From CBDFKV01 sp965249035 (lineage in GTDB: Bacteria; Pseudomonadota; Gammaproteobacteria; Arenicellales; Poriferihabitantaceae), in NCBI GenBank assembly GCA_965249035.1, contig CBDFKV010000007.1, positions 1,488,001 to 1,552,000 of the forward strand: a stretch of DNA of 64,000 nucleotides, written 5' to 3'. Of the stretch, positions 26,311-35,220 are shown piece after piece; positions within the stretch are counted from its first letter, which is position 1; each line of letters begins with the position of its first letter. The translations under genes and the position numbers were made by a program. The notes beneath the pieces are model-generated. The model was given only the letters and a program-made list of their open reading frames with translations. It had not been told where the DNA came from and did no database searches.

Positions 26311-27381
26311 ATGATCGACTCACTCTTTAAAAACCCTCAATTTAGCGCCAAACTGGAAGCCAGTTTGTGGATGTTTGTACAGCTATTTGCCGAACTGGCA
26401 GTCTTGTTTTTGGCGATTAGCTTCATCGTCGGCTTGATTAACCAAAAGCTCCCGGCAGAAGTAGTGCAACGCGTACTGGGCGATAAGCAGGGGCGTGGAT
26501 ATTTCACCGCCGCAGGCATTGGTGCACTCACACCATTTTGTAGCTGCTCCAGCATTCCCCTCTTAATTGGTCTACTACGTGCCCGTGCGGGCTTCGGGCC
26601 AGTAATGACCTTTTTATTTACCTCGCCCTTGTTGAACCCCATTGTAGTTGTTCTATTTGTCGCCGTGTTAGGGTGGCAGATCACTCTGTTCTATGCGGTA
26701 TTGGCGCTCACCTTTGCCTTGGCTTCAGGGTGGTTACTGAACCATTTCAAATTTGAGCGTTATATCAAAGCTGACCTGCTAGGCTCCCCACAAGCGGTAA
26801 GCGGTGGCGTTGAAGTGCCAGTTGAAACTAGCTGTTGCACAGAGTCTAAGCCCATCAAGAACAAGTCATGTGGTGACCCTGATCCAATAGACCAAGGCAA
26901 AATAGCTTGTTGTGAAACTGTAGAGGAAACAAAAAGTGGCTGCGCCCCAGAATCAACGCTACAGCCGCATTCTATCTGGCGCGTCGCTTGGGACGAAAGT
27001 TTTGATCTGTTCAAATCCATGATGCCCTACATGGTTATTGCTATGGCTATTGGTGCAGCTGTACACGGTTTCGTACCAACCGATTACTTCACTGAAGTTG
27101 CTAGCGCAGATAATCCGCTAGCAGTACCCATCGCCGCAACAATTGGGGTCCCGCTTTATGTGCGAGTCTCTACCCTGCTGCCACTCGTAGGGTCATTCGC
27201 TGCCAAAGGCGTCAGTATGGGCGCGATTATCGCGTTAGTCATTGGCTCTGGGGGTGCGAGCATTCCCGAGCTGATTCTGTTACGCCGCCTGTTCCGCTGG
27301 CCATTGCTATTGGCGTTTTTGGTCGTAATTTTTGTGATGGCGATTTTTGGGGGATATTTGATCAATGCCTTATTTGGCTAA
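26311..27381 (+). CDS. Permease of the SO_0444/ArsP (DUF318) family with Cys-rich cytoplasmic loop
   Basis: 356-residue membrane protein that probably exports a thiophilic metal or metalloid. TPFCSCSSIPLLIG (from residue 74) is the family signature, the cysteines being the likely transport ligands. FTSPLLNPIVVVL and a mirrored second half (GVPLYVRVSTLLPLVGSF) show the internal duplication. Between the halves, residues about 170-215 form a hydrophilic loop with six cysteines (175, 176, 187, 200, 201, 211), which could bind the cargo. The SO_0444 group is described as copper/zinc efflux, while ArsP exports methylated arsenicals. The loop favours the SO_0444 group, but the substrate is not proven. 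It is co-directional with the ArsR gene. Confidence 0.82.
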   Translation: MIDSLFKNPQFSAKLEASLWMFVQLFAELAVLFLAISFIVGLINQKLPAEVVQRVLGDKQGRGYFTAAGIGALTPFCSCSSIPLLIGLLRARAGFGPVMTFLFTSPLLNPIVVVLFVAVLGWQITLFYAVLALTFALASGWLLNHFKFERYIKADLLGSPQAVSGGVEVPVETSCCTESKPIKNKSCGDPDPIDQGKIACCETVEETKSGCAPESTLQPHSIWRVAWDESFDLFKSMMPYMVIAMAIGAAVHGFVPTDYFTEVASADNPLAVPIAATIGVPLYVRVSTLLPLVGSFAAKGVSMGAIIALVIGSGGASIPELILLRRLFRWPLLLAFLVVIFVMAIFGGYLINALFG

Positions 27382-27423
27382 TACCGTGAGGGGGCATTCA
27401 CTCTGAGCCCACGCGGAATGACA

Positions 27424-28320
27424 CTATAAACCTCGCTGCCATTCTTGACGTAATCCAGCTGACTGTGGCGCTTTGATAGCAGCATCAACCTCGGCCAGCA
27501 TCCGTGATTTGTCTTTGCCAAGTACGCCTTTCAAAATTAAATAATTTGATGCGTGATCACTGCGAAAAATTGTTTTATCTAGATCAAGGTGGGATAATAA
27601 AGTGCGTATTTCCTGAAATAGTCCTAGCTGATCGAGCGCCTCAAAGTCACCACCAAAGCGTTGCCGGTAGTGCGCTTCCCCTTGATACATCGTCAGCACT
27701 AAGGTGGCTAAATAGTCGGGCTGCGCCGCATTCATCAAGCGCGCCGAGTTAATCGCATGTTGCTCGCTGTAACGCGCGCCACCCAAGCCATTTAAGATCA
27801 TCACCGAGCTTTTCATACCCGCCTGTTTTATTTTCAACAACGCTGCCAAAGAAGAATCGAAGGTTTCTCCTTTGTCGATTTTATCGAGCACGGTGTCATC
27901 ACCCGACTCACAGCCAACATACATCAAGCTAAGGCCCATTGCCGCCAGTTCAGCCAGCTGCTCAGTGCTTTTATTGTTGAGATTTGACGGCAAACAATAC
28001 GTCGACACGCGCTGCACATCCGGTAAATACTGATTGATCAAACTCATGATCTCATGCAGCCGTCGAAACGATAAACACATCGGGTCGCCATCGGCCAGAA
28101 ACACCCGGCGAACAGCCAGCCCAGCATCCCGCGCTTCAATTAACTGTTGGCGCAGCTGCTCTGTTGGCGTCACTTGGAATTTCTTTTGCGGCGCGGTATA
28201 CATTTCGCAAAACGCGCACTGATTCCACGAACAGCCGTTGGTGACTTGCAGAATGAGCGAGCCTGCCTCACTCGGCGGTCTGAATATAGGCTCGATGTAA
28301 TCAAATAACATTTCGTTCAC
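27424..28320 (-). CDS. Radical SAM protein, function unknown
   Basis: 298-residue radical SAM enzyme. The cluster motif CSWNQCAFC (CxxxCxxC) lies at about residues 30-38, followed by FLADGDPMCLS, a GGE-like sugar/SAM element, and YVGCESGDDTVLDKIDKG for SAM contact. The strand/helix order fits an Elp3/MiaB-type TIM barrel without an extra TRAM or B12 domain. It converges on the permease gene and ends 43 bases from it. I do not recognise a specific reaction. Confidence 0.8.
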   Translation of the reverse strand: MNEMLFDYIEPIFRPPSEAGSLILQVTNGCSWNQCAFCEMYTAPQKKFQVTPTEQLRQQLIEARDAGLAVRRVFLADGDPMCLSFRRLHEIMSLINQYLPDVQRVSTYCLPSNLNNKSTEQLAELAAMGLSLMYVGCESGDDTVLDKIDKGETFDSSLAALLKIKQAGMKSSVMILNGLGGARYSEQHAINSARLMNAAQPDYLATLVLTMYQGEAHYRQRFGGDFEALDQLGLFQEIRTLLSHLDLDKTIFRSDHASNYLILKGVLGKDKSRMLAEVDAAIKAPQSAGLRQEWQRGL

Positions 28321-28345
28321 GACTCCGGCAAATCATGGGATTTAT

Positions 28346-29845
28346 CTAAGTCAGTACCACGTCGTAGTGTTCCTGAAAATACGTCGGCTCCACCTGTAAT
28401 TGAATCGGTGCACCGATGAATTCCTGCAAATCGGCCATGTGCTGCGACTCTTCATCCAGCATACGGTCAACCACTGCTTGCGATGCAATCACCATATACT
28501 GCCCCGCTTCAAATTGACGCGCCTCTCGTAAAATTTCACGAAATATCTCATTGCACACGGTTTGCGCTGTTTTGAGCGCACCACGGCCATGACACACCGG
28601 ACAATCTTCCATCAGCATGCGCTCCAAACTCTCGCGAGTTCGCTTGCGGGTCACCTCGACCAAGCCCAGGGTCGAAATCTCCGACACACTGTGCTTGGTA
28701 CTGTCTTTCTCTAAGCTGCGCTCTAGCGCGCCCAGCACCTGATTCTGGTGAGAGGGCTCCAGCATATCGATAAAGTCCACAATAATGATACCGCCAATAT
28801 TGCGTAACCGCAGTTGGCGAGCTAAACCCTGGGCGGCCTCCAGGTTGGTTTTGAATACGGTCTCTTCCAGCGTCTTACGACCAGTAAATGCGCCCGTGTT
28901 GACATCTACCGTGGTCATCGCCTCGGTTTGGTCAATCACCAAATGGCCGCCTGATTTTAAAGGCACTGTTTTCAATAAGGCTCGCTCAATTTCATCTTCA
29001 ATTGAGTACACATCAAAAATGGGACGCGCGCCCTGATAATGCTCAATGTGATTAATCGCTGCTGGCATCAACTCCTTGGCGAGCGCAACCACTTTGTCAT
29101 AGGTTTCAGTCGAATCAATCAAAATCCGTTCCACCCACTCGCGCATGAAATCTCGCAATGCACGTTGCGGCAAGGGTAGGTCCTGATACACCAATGCCGG
29201 TGTGGTGGACTGCTTCTTACATTTTTTGACTTTAGTCCACAGTTTTTGCAGAAACTCCATATCTTGCTGCATTTCATTCGACTGCGCCGTTTCAGCGGTC
29301 GTGCGGACAATAAATCCGCCTTTGCACCCTGTCTTTTCTTTCAGCTCCTCAATCATCGAGCGCAAGGTTTCGCGCGTCTCCAGATCGGTGATTTGCTGAG
29401 AAATACCAATCATTTCATCATGCGGCAGGTAGACCAAATACCGTGACGGTAAGGAAATCCCGGTGCTAATTCGCGCGCCTTTAGTGCCCATAGGGTCTTT
29501 GACGACTTGTACCAGCAATTCCTGGCCTTCATGGACCAGTTCATTGATCTGCTTTTCCAGTGGTGGCTCACCTTCAACGCGGTCCCCATTGGATTCAGCA
29601 CGAATCACGAATTCCATCGCATCGCGCGCGCGCAAAAAAGCGGTTCGCTCCAAACCGATGTCAACGAATGCTGCCTGCATCCCCGGCAAAACCCGAACCA
29701 CCTTGCCCTTATAGACGTTGCCAACCATGCCCTTGGCGTCGTTGCGTTCGATATGCAGTTCCTGCAGCATACCATTTTCGACAATCGCCACCCGAGTCTC
29801 TTGCGGAGTGACGTTGATTAGAATTTCTTCGCTTTGTCGTTTCAT
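28346..29845 (-). CDS. rng: Ribonuclease G
   Basis: RNase E/G-family endoribonuclease that matures the 5' end of 16S rRNA and takes part in mRNA decay. The N-terminal S1 domain covers about residues 38-130 (GNVYKGKVVRVLPGMQAAFVDI). The DNase-like catalytic core contains DVNTGAF and GGIIIVDFIDM with the two catalytic Asp residues. The zinc-link CPVCHGRG is near 408-415. The 499-residue length matches RNase G, without the long RNase E C-terminal tail. It lies in a rlmH-maf-rng unit, an arrangement known from other Gammaproteobacteria. Confidence 0.97.
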   Translation of the reverse strand: MKRQSEEILINVTPQETRVAIVENGMLQELHIERNDAKGMVGNVYKGKVVRVLPGMQAAFVDIGLERTAFLRARDAMEFVIRAESNGDRVEGEPPLEKQINELVHEGQELLVQVVKDPMGTKGARISTGISLPSRYLVYLPHDEMIGISQQITDLETRETLRSMIEELKEKTGCKGGFIVRTTAETAQSNEMQQDMEFLQKLWTKVKKCKKQSTTPALVYQDLPLPQRALRDFMREWVERILIDSTETYDKVVALAKELMPAAINHIEHYQGARPIFDVYSIEDEIERALLKTVPLKSGGHLVIDQTEAMTTVDVNTGAFTGRKTLEETVFKTNLEAAQGLARQLRLRNIGGIIIVDFIDMLEPSHQNQVLGALERSLEKDSTKHSVSEISTLGLVEVTRKRTRESLERMLMEDCPVCHGRGALKTAQTVCNEIFREILREARQFEAGQYMVIASQAVVDRMLDEESQHMADLQEFIGAPIQLQVEPTYFQEHYDVVLT

Positions 29846-29887
29846 GCTACTGAGTCTAAACCGATCAAGGCTTCAACGTAACTCCAA

Positions 29888-30472
29888 TCAACATTCAAAA
29901 TTCGCGTAGCGCAACAGCTGCCCGGTCACCCACAGAGGCATCCCGACGATGGCGCTGTAATCACCATCAATATGAGATACAAATTTGCCGCCGTTTTGCT
30001 GAATACCATAGGCACCCGCTTTGTCATACGGCTCATCGCTCGCGCAATACGCATCAATCATCGCCTCGTCCAGCTTGCCAAAAGTCACCTGCGATACCGT
30101 CGTTGCCACCCGCTGCTGCTGCGCGCTCAAGATGCACATTGAGGTTATTACCTGATGGACGGCACCAGACAATTGCGTCAACGTGGCTTTAGCTTCGGCT
30201 ACAGTGGATGGCTTGTCAAAAATTTCATCCCCTTGAGCCACGCAAGTATCACCGGCTAATATCCACACAGGGCCACTTTGCCCGCTAAGAACTGCTCTTG
30301 CTTTGCTGACAGCCAATCGCTCTGTCATCGTCTGAGGCGATTCACCCGGCAACCGGGTTTCATCGAGATCTGCGCTGATGGTTTCAAACGCTAGGTTAAA
30401 CCGACCCAATAACTCGATCCGCCGTGGTGACTGTGATGCCAAGATTAGATGCTGTTTAGTGCCCGATTTCAT
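29888..30472 (-). CDS. maf: Maf-family nucleoside triphosphate pyrophosphatase
   Basis: Hydrolyses non-canonical or modified nucleotides such as dTTP/UTP or m7GTP. ILASQSPRRIELLGRF is the signature nucleotide-binding loop, and ADLDET, AGDTCVAQGDEIFDKP, AYGIQQNGGKFVSHIDGDYSAIVGMP complete the family. I chose the start at 30472 (MKSGTKQHLILAS), which overlaps the rlmH stop as ATGA, over an ATG 33 bases further upstream. That gives 194 residues, the normal length. The AYGIQ signature suggests the YhdE-type subgroup (dTTP/UTP), but this is not certain. Confidence 0.95.
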   Translation of the reverse strand: MKSGTKQHLILASQSPRRIELLGRFNLAFETISADLDETRLPGESPQTMTERLAVSKARAVLSGQSGPVWILAGDTCVAQGDEIFDKPSTVAEAKATLTQLSGAVHQVITSMCILSAQQQRVATTVSQVTFGKLDEAMIDAYCASDEPYDKAGAYGIQQNGGKFVSHIDGDYSAIVGMPLWVTGQLLRYANFEC

Positions 30473-30939
30473 CGATGGTAGGGTAAGCCTTGTAAGATAG
30501 ACCAAGCGCGATAGATTTGCTCGGCGAAAATAATCCGGACAATCGGATGGGAAAACGTCATGCTGGATAGACTCCAGCGCTCATTGGCGGCTTGTAAGAC
30601 GCTTGGACTAAGCCCTTCTGGCCCACCGACCAAAAAAGCAATCGATGACTGCTGCATGATCCAGTCATCCAACTTGGCGGCTATTTGCTCGGTGCTCTGC
30701 ACCTTACCCAGGCGGTCCAGCGCGATGAGGTGGCTATTGGGCGGAATAGCTGCCAGCAATGCCTGTCCTTCTGCAACCAAAATGCGCCCCACATCTGCGT
30801 TCTTGCCACGGCGACCCGCAGCAACCTCAATGACTTGAAAAGTCACGCGGCCATGAATACGCTTGGCGTACTCCTCAGTTGCCTGATTCACCCAAGCAGG
30901 CATTTTGTCGCCGACCGCAATCAGAGATATTTGCAGCAT
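30469..30939 (-). CDS. rlmH: 23S rRNA (pseudouridine1915-N3)-methyltransferase RlmH
   Basis: SPOUT-fold enzyme that methylates pseudouridine 1915 in the decoding centre of the 70S ribosome. Start chosen at 30939 (MLQISLIAVGDKMPAW), giving the family-standard 156 residues; the frame remains open further upstream but those residues do not resemble RlmH. ALDRLGK, FLVGGPEGLSPSV (SAM knot) and the C-terminal FAEQIYRAWSILQGLPYHR are conserved. Its usual upstream partners rsfS/nadD are absent here, and it is divergent from dnaG. Confidence 0.97.
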   Translation of the reverse strand: MLQISLIAVGDKMPAWVNQATEEYAKRIHGRVTFQVIEVAAGRRGKNADVGRILVAEGQALLAAIPPNSHLIALDRLGKVQSTEQIAAKLDDWIMQQSSIAFLVGGPEGLSPSVLQAANERWSLSSMTFSHPIVRIIFAEQIYRAWSILQGLPYHR

Positions 30940-31136
30940 TGATAGTTCACCTAGAAATAACGGCGATTTTAGCCTGTACCCATGGTCAATCATACCCGCG
31001 CATGAAAGCAGGTGAGTCCGCTTAGCATTCACGGTATGATTGCAGCCTAAAGGAGTCTTTCGCCCATCGCTTTTATAATACTCATAGTCATACATGTTGT
31101 TTCGTTTCCAACCCGACCCTCAGCGCTGCGTCTGAA

Positions 31137-32885
31137 ATGACGAGAATCCCGGATCAGTTTATCGATGATTTGATTGCCACCACCGATATTGTTGGCCTCA
31201 TCGACCAGCGCGTACCACTAAAACGTCAGGGCCATGAATATCGCGCCTGTTGCCCTTTTCACGACGAAAAAACGCCTTCGTTTTATGTCAGCCCACAAAA
31301 GCAGTTTTATCACTGCTTTGGCTGCGGCGCGCATGGTACCGCAATCAGCTTTTTAATGAATTACGACAACCGCGACTTTCGTGAAGCGGTAGAAGAATTA
31401 GCCGCCTTGGCGAGTATGTCGATTCCCGAAGACGCGCAAACGCCCGGCAAACCCCGCGAGAATCAACAAAACTTAGTTGAGCTGATGGAAAAAGCCAAGG
31501 CGTGGTTCCAATTGCAGTTAAAAAGCCACTCTGATTCGCCAGCAGTTATCCAATACCTCAAGCAACGCGGCATGAGCGGTCAAATTGCCGTCGAGTTCGG
31601 CGTTGGCTTCGCGCCAGAAAGCTGGGACGGCTTGATCAAGGCGCTGGGCACTGACACCAGCAGCCGTAAAGCGTTGGTACTGACGGGACTGGTTATCGAG
31701 AAAGAAGGACGAACCTACGACCGATTTCGTAATCGGGTGATGTTCCCCATTCAAGATTACAAAGGCAGATACGTCGCCTTTGGTGGCCGTATCATCGGTG
31801 AGGGTGAGCCAAAATACCTGAACTCGCCGGAAACTCCGTTGTTTCACAAGGGCAGCGAGCTATATAACCTCAGCCGTGCGCGCCGTGAGATAGGGCAACT
31901 GGGTTATAGCCTAGTGGTTGAGGGTTATATGGATGTCATCGGGTTGGCACAACATGGCATCAACAATGCCGTCGCCACCTTGGGCACAGCAACCACCAGC
32001 ACCCACTTGCAACGCTTGTTCCGCGCCGCCAAAGAAATTGTATTTTGCTTTGACGGAGACCGCGCCGGACGAAAAGCAGCCTGGAGGGCAATGGAAACTG
32101 CGCTGACCGAGCTAAAAGACGGTTATCAGATCAGTATCTTGCTATTACCCGATGGACATGACCCGGATAGCTTAGTGCGTGAAGAAGGTGTCGAGGCCTT
32201 TCAGGAGCGCATTAAAAAGGCACTGCCACTGCCTGATTTTCTGTTTGATACTTTATCTGAAAACAATGACTTAGATCGCCTTGATGGCCGTGCTCGCTTA
32301 GCTGATCAGGCCCGCCCGCTGCTCACCAAACTGCCAAGCAGCACCTTTCGTGAATTAATGTTTGACCGACTGTCCAAGCTGATAGGTATTGACCAGGCTG
32401 ATACGGGAGAAGTCGCGCCTAGCCGACCTCGCTCACCTGCCCGATCAGCCAATCAGACCGAACCGTTTCAACTGACCAAGTCCACCGAGCTAGCCATTCA
32501 GCTACTGTTACACGCACCTTCACTGGCAACCGAGGTTCCGCTTTCCGATCTCTTGCTTGCTGATACCAGCACCGGCATTCGCTTACTCAAATATCTGTAC
32601 CAGCTGATCGAAGAAAAACCAGCTTTGTCCACTGCGCAGCTTCTGGAACGCGTGCGTGGCAAGAAATTCCATCCCTACCTTGAAAAATTAGCCATCGAAG
32701 ACCATCTAGTGGCTAAGGATACGATTGAACCCGTATTTAGAGACTGCTTGGTGCAACTTGAAAAGCGTGAGCGCGATCGGCTAATCCAAGGCCTGCTGGC
32801 TAAAACCCAGAATGGCAAACTGGAAGCGGATGAACAGCTCCGATTAAAAGACTTGCTTCAAGCGTCAAAAAATGCTGGAGATTGA
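31137..32885 (+). CDS. dnaG: DNA primase
   Basis: Makes RNA primers for replication. The N-terminal zinc ribbon CCPFHDEKTPSFYVSPQKQ through YHCFGCGAHG covers about residues 38-66. The RNA polymerase core has the YLNSPETPLFHKGSELYNL element, and the TOPRIM domain has LVVEGYMDVIGL and FCFDGDRAGRKAA (about 260-320). A C-terminal helicase-interacting region follows a Pro/Ser/Arg-rich linker near residue 425-440. Length is 582. A TATAAT at 31074-31079 may be its -10 box. It precedes rpoD as in the macromolecular synthesis operon, but rpsU is not upstream. Confidence 0.98.
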   Translation: MTRIPDQFIDDLIATTDIVGLIDQRVPLKRQGHEYRACCPFHDEKTPSFYVSPQKQFYHCFGCGAHGTAISFLMNYDNRDFREAVEELAALASMSIPEDAQTPGKPRENQQNLVELMEKAKAWFQLQLKSHSDSPAVIQYLKQRGMSGQIAVEFGVGFAPESWDGLIKALGTDTSSRKALVLTGLVIEKEGRTYDRFRNRVMFPIQDYKGRYVAFGGRIIGEGEPKYLNSPETPLFHKGSELYNLSRARREIGQLGYSLVVEGYMDVIGLAQHGINNAVATLGTATTSTHLQRLFRAAKEIVFCFDGDRAGRKAAWRAMETALTELKDGYQISILLLPDGHDPDSLVREEGVEAFQERIKKALPLPDFLFDTLSENNDLDRLDGRARLADQARPLLTKLPSSTFRELMFDRLSKLIGIDQADTGEVAPSRPRSPARSANQTEPFQLTKSTELAIQLLLHAPSLATEVPLSDLLLADTSTGIRLLKYLYQLIEEKPALSTAQLLERVRGKKFHPYLEKLAIEDHLVAKDTIEPVFRDCLVQLEKRERDRLIQGLLAKTQNGKLEADEQLRLKDLLQASKNAGD

Positions 32886-33050
32886 AGCCGCATCGCGATA
32901 TATTTACGCGCTTTTTTTGCGAAACAGAAACCAAACGCAATAACGGACTAAATCCCCTTTGAATTCATGCCGACGCAGCCAAATGGACGCGAGCGGTGTA
33001 TTGGACATTTGCTCGGTGCGCCGCACCGATATAACCGAGGCCCAGCCAAT

Positions 33051-34964
33051 ATGAGCGACAAGAATATTGACTCGATGGACGAAAAAACTGTAAGCGACGA
33101 TGAAGAAACCGTTGTTGAGCAAGATAACGAAGAAGAAGAAACTAATAATGACCCGACCGTAGCCCACCAGCCGCGTGCGTCTGAGCGCTCGGCGATGAAA
33201 CAAATGATCCTGAAAGGCAAGTCGCAAGGCTTCCTTACTTACGCAGAGATCAACGACCACCTGCCCGAAAACATGCATGACACCGATCAAATTGAATCGG
33301 TAGTCAAAATGATCAATGATATGGGGATCGAGGTGTTTGACAAAGCACCCGATGCCGATGAATTGCTGCTCAAAGGTGATAATGCTGACGATGAAGAAGT
33401 CGTCGAAGAAGCAGAAGCAGTACTGAAAACCGCCGTTGAAAGCGAATTTGGGCGCACGACTGACCCAGTGCGGATGTACATGCGCGAAATGGGTACCGTT
33501 GAGTTACTCACACGCGAAGATGAAATTCGTCTTGCAAAACGTATTGAGGCAGGATTGAGACAGCGCAATGAGGCCACCTGGACTTGCCCACGGGTTATCC
33601 AGAAAATCGTTGATATCCAGATAAGAGTCCAGGCTGAAGAAATGAAGCAATCGGATTTTCTGGTGATGTTCGTAGACCCGGATGAGATTGTTCCCGATAT
33701 TATTTTACCGCCACAGCCCAACGAAGACGGCGAAAAGGTAGTGATCGACAATACGCCCGACCCTGCGGAAGTCAAAAAACGCTTCAGAGCATTGAAAACG
33801 GCGAATACTCGATACAACACTTTGCTTGGGCAGCATGGCCCGCTTAGCAAAGAAACCATCACCCAACGTAAGAAAATCGCTCGGCAAATGATGTATTACA
33901 AAATCGTGCCGGTCCAACTCGAAGCGCTGAATGACATCATGCGCAATGCGCTGGAAACAATTCGCAAGTGCGAGCTTAAAATCGCTGGTATTTGTATTTC
34001 AAAAAGCGGGGTAAGCCGCAAGCATTTTCTGAAGACCTTTGTTGGCCATGAAACCAGCCATGACTGGCTGGAAAAACTGATCGCTCTAGAGCCAAAAAGC
34101 GAAACCAAATTACGCCATTTTAGCGAGCATATTCAACTGGCTAGCAAGCAAATGCGCGCTGTTGAAGCGGATATGGGCTTGCCATTGCAAGAGCTGAAAG
34201 CGATTGCCCGCAAGATGTCGATTGGTGAAGCCAAAGCGCGTCGTGCCAAGAAAGAAATGGTTGAAGCTAACCTGCGTTTGGTTATTTCTATCGCCAAAAA
34301 ATACACCAACCGTGGTTTACAATTTCTCGATTTGATTCAGGAAGGCAACATTGGCTTGATGAAGGCAGTTGATAAATTTGAATACCGCAGAGGTTACAAG
34401 TTCTCGACTTATGCAACCTGGTGGATTCGCCAAGCGATCACCCGCTCAATTGCGGACCAAGCGCGCACCATTCGAATTCCAGTGCACATGATTGAGACAA
34501 TCAACAAGCTTAACCGCATGTCGCGCCAAGTGATGCAAGCAAAGGGTCGTGAAGCCACTCCAGAAGAACTCGCTGAGCTGATGGAAATGCCGGAAGATAA
34601 GGTGCGTAAAGTGCTGAAGATTGCCAAAGAACCGATTTCAATGGAAACCCCGGTTGGTGATGATGATGATTCCCATTTGGGTGATTTTATCGAAGATAAA
34701 AATATTGAAGCACCCGATGAATACGCGACTAATAGTGGCTTAAAGAACGCTACCCGAGATATTCTCGGCTCGCTGACAGAACGCGAAGCCAAAGTGTTAC
34801 AAATGCGTTTTGGTATCGATATGAATACCGACCATACACTCGAAGAAGTCGGCAAGCAGTTTGACGTTACCCGCGAGCGTATTCGACAAATCGAAGCCAA
34901 AGCGCTGCGTAAATTGCGCCATCCTAGTCGTTCGGACCAATTGCGTAATTTCCTGAAAAGCTAG
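33051..34964 (+). CDS. rpoD: RNA polymerase primary sigma factor RpoD (sigma-70)
   Basis: Primary sigma factor. I chose the start at 33051 (MSDKNIDSMDEKT) rather than an in-frame ATG at 32967 because the extra 28 residues do not resemble the family; this gives 637 residues. An acidic region 1.1-like segment precedes region 1.2 (DPVRMYMREMGTVELLTREDE). A non-conserved insert follows, then regions 2.1-2.4 (KYTNRGLQFLDLIQEGNIGL, YKFSTYATWWIRQAITR), region 3 (IRIPVHMIETINKLNR) and region 4 helix-turn-helix (HTLEEVGKQFDVTRERIRQIE). The gene is 165 bases after dnaG. A nine-pair hairpin lies at 34980-35001 downstream, without a T run. Confidence 0.98.
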   Translation: MSDKNIDSMDEKTVSDDEETVVEQDNEEEETNNDPTVAHQPRASERSAMKQMILKGKSQGFLTYAEINDHLPENMHDTDQIESVVKMINDMGIEVFDKAPDADELLLKGDNADDEEVVEEAEAVLKTAVESEFGRTTDPVRMYMREMGTVELLTREDEIRLAKRIEAGLRQRNEATWTCPRVIQKIVDIQIRVQAEEMKQSDFLVMFVDPDEIVPDIILPPQPNEDGEKVVIDNTPDPAEVKKRFRALKTANTRYNTLLGQHGPLSKETITQRKKIARQMMYYKIVPVQLEALNDIMRNALETIRKCELKIAGICISKSGVSRKHFLKTFVGHETSHDWLEKLIALEPKSETKLRHFSEHIQLASKQMRAVEADMGLPLQELKAIARKMSIGEAKARRAKKEMVEANLRLVISIAKKYTNRGLQFLDLIQEGNIGLMKAVDKFEYRRGYKFSTYATWWIRQAITRSIADQARTIRIPVHMIETINKLNRMSRQVMQAKGREATPEELAELMEMPEDKVRKVLKIAKEPISMETPVGDDDDSHLGDFIEDKNIEAPDEYATNSGLKNATRDILGSLTEREAKVLQMRFGIDMNTDHTLEEVGKQFDVTRERIRQIEAKALRKLRHPSRSDQLRNFLKS

Positions 34965-35041
34965 ACATAGTATCGCTCACAGAACTCCCTTTGGGGGTTC
35001 TGCCTGATACAATCCACAACCTGCTCATTCGGGCAGAATAC

Positions 35042-35118
35042 GGGCCTGTAGCTCAGCTGGTTAGAGCAGTGGACTCATAATCCATTGGTCGTAGGTTCAA
35101 GTCCTACCGGGCCCACCA
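35042..35118 (+). tRNA. tRNA with CAT anticodon, probably tRNA-Ile2 (lysidine-modified)
   Basis: 77 bases with encoded CCA. The acceptor GGGCCTG pairs with CGGGCCC, the D-arm is GCTCAGCTGGTTAGAGC, the anticodon stem GTGGA/TCCAT encloses CTCATAA, and the T-arm is GTAGGTTCAAGTCCTAC. A CAT anticodon fits Met or Ile2. The G/C-rich GGGCC acceptor and the TTCAAGTC T-loop resemble bacterial tRNA-Ile2, whose C34 is changed to lysidine by TilS, and this tRNA often follows rpoD. Elongator Met remains possible. Confidence 0.85.
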
Positions 35119-35220
35119 TTTTTTCAATTCCCTACAAAATATTTTCAAGAGTTTTGGCCTGAAACATTCCTGTTGATCCAACTGACTCGGGCAATTCAGA
35201 GAAAGGTTTAAGCCAGTTAA

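Noticed and set aside
32967..33050. Upstream ATG as the rpoD start
   Set aside because: The 28 extra residues do not resemble the sigma-70 N-terminus, whereas MSDKNIDSMDEK at 33051 begins the usual acidic region.
34980..35001. Nine-pair hairpin after rpoD as an intrinsic terminator
   Set aside because: The stem is good but it is followed by GCCTGATAC rather than a T run, so it may not terminate; the tRNA just downstream could be co-transcribed.
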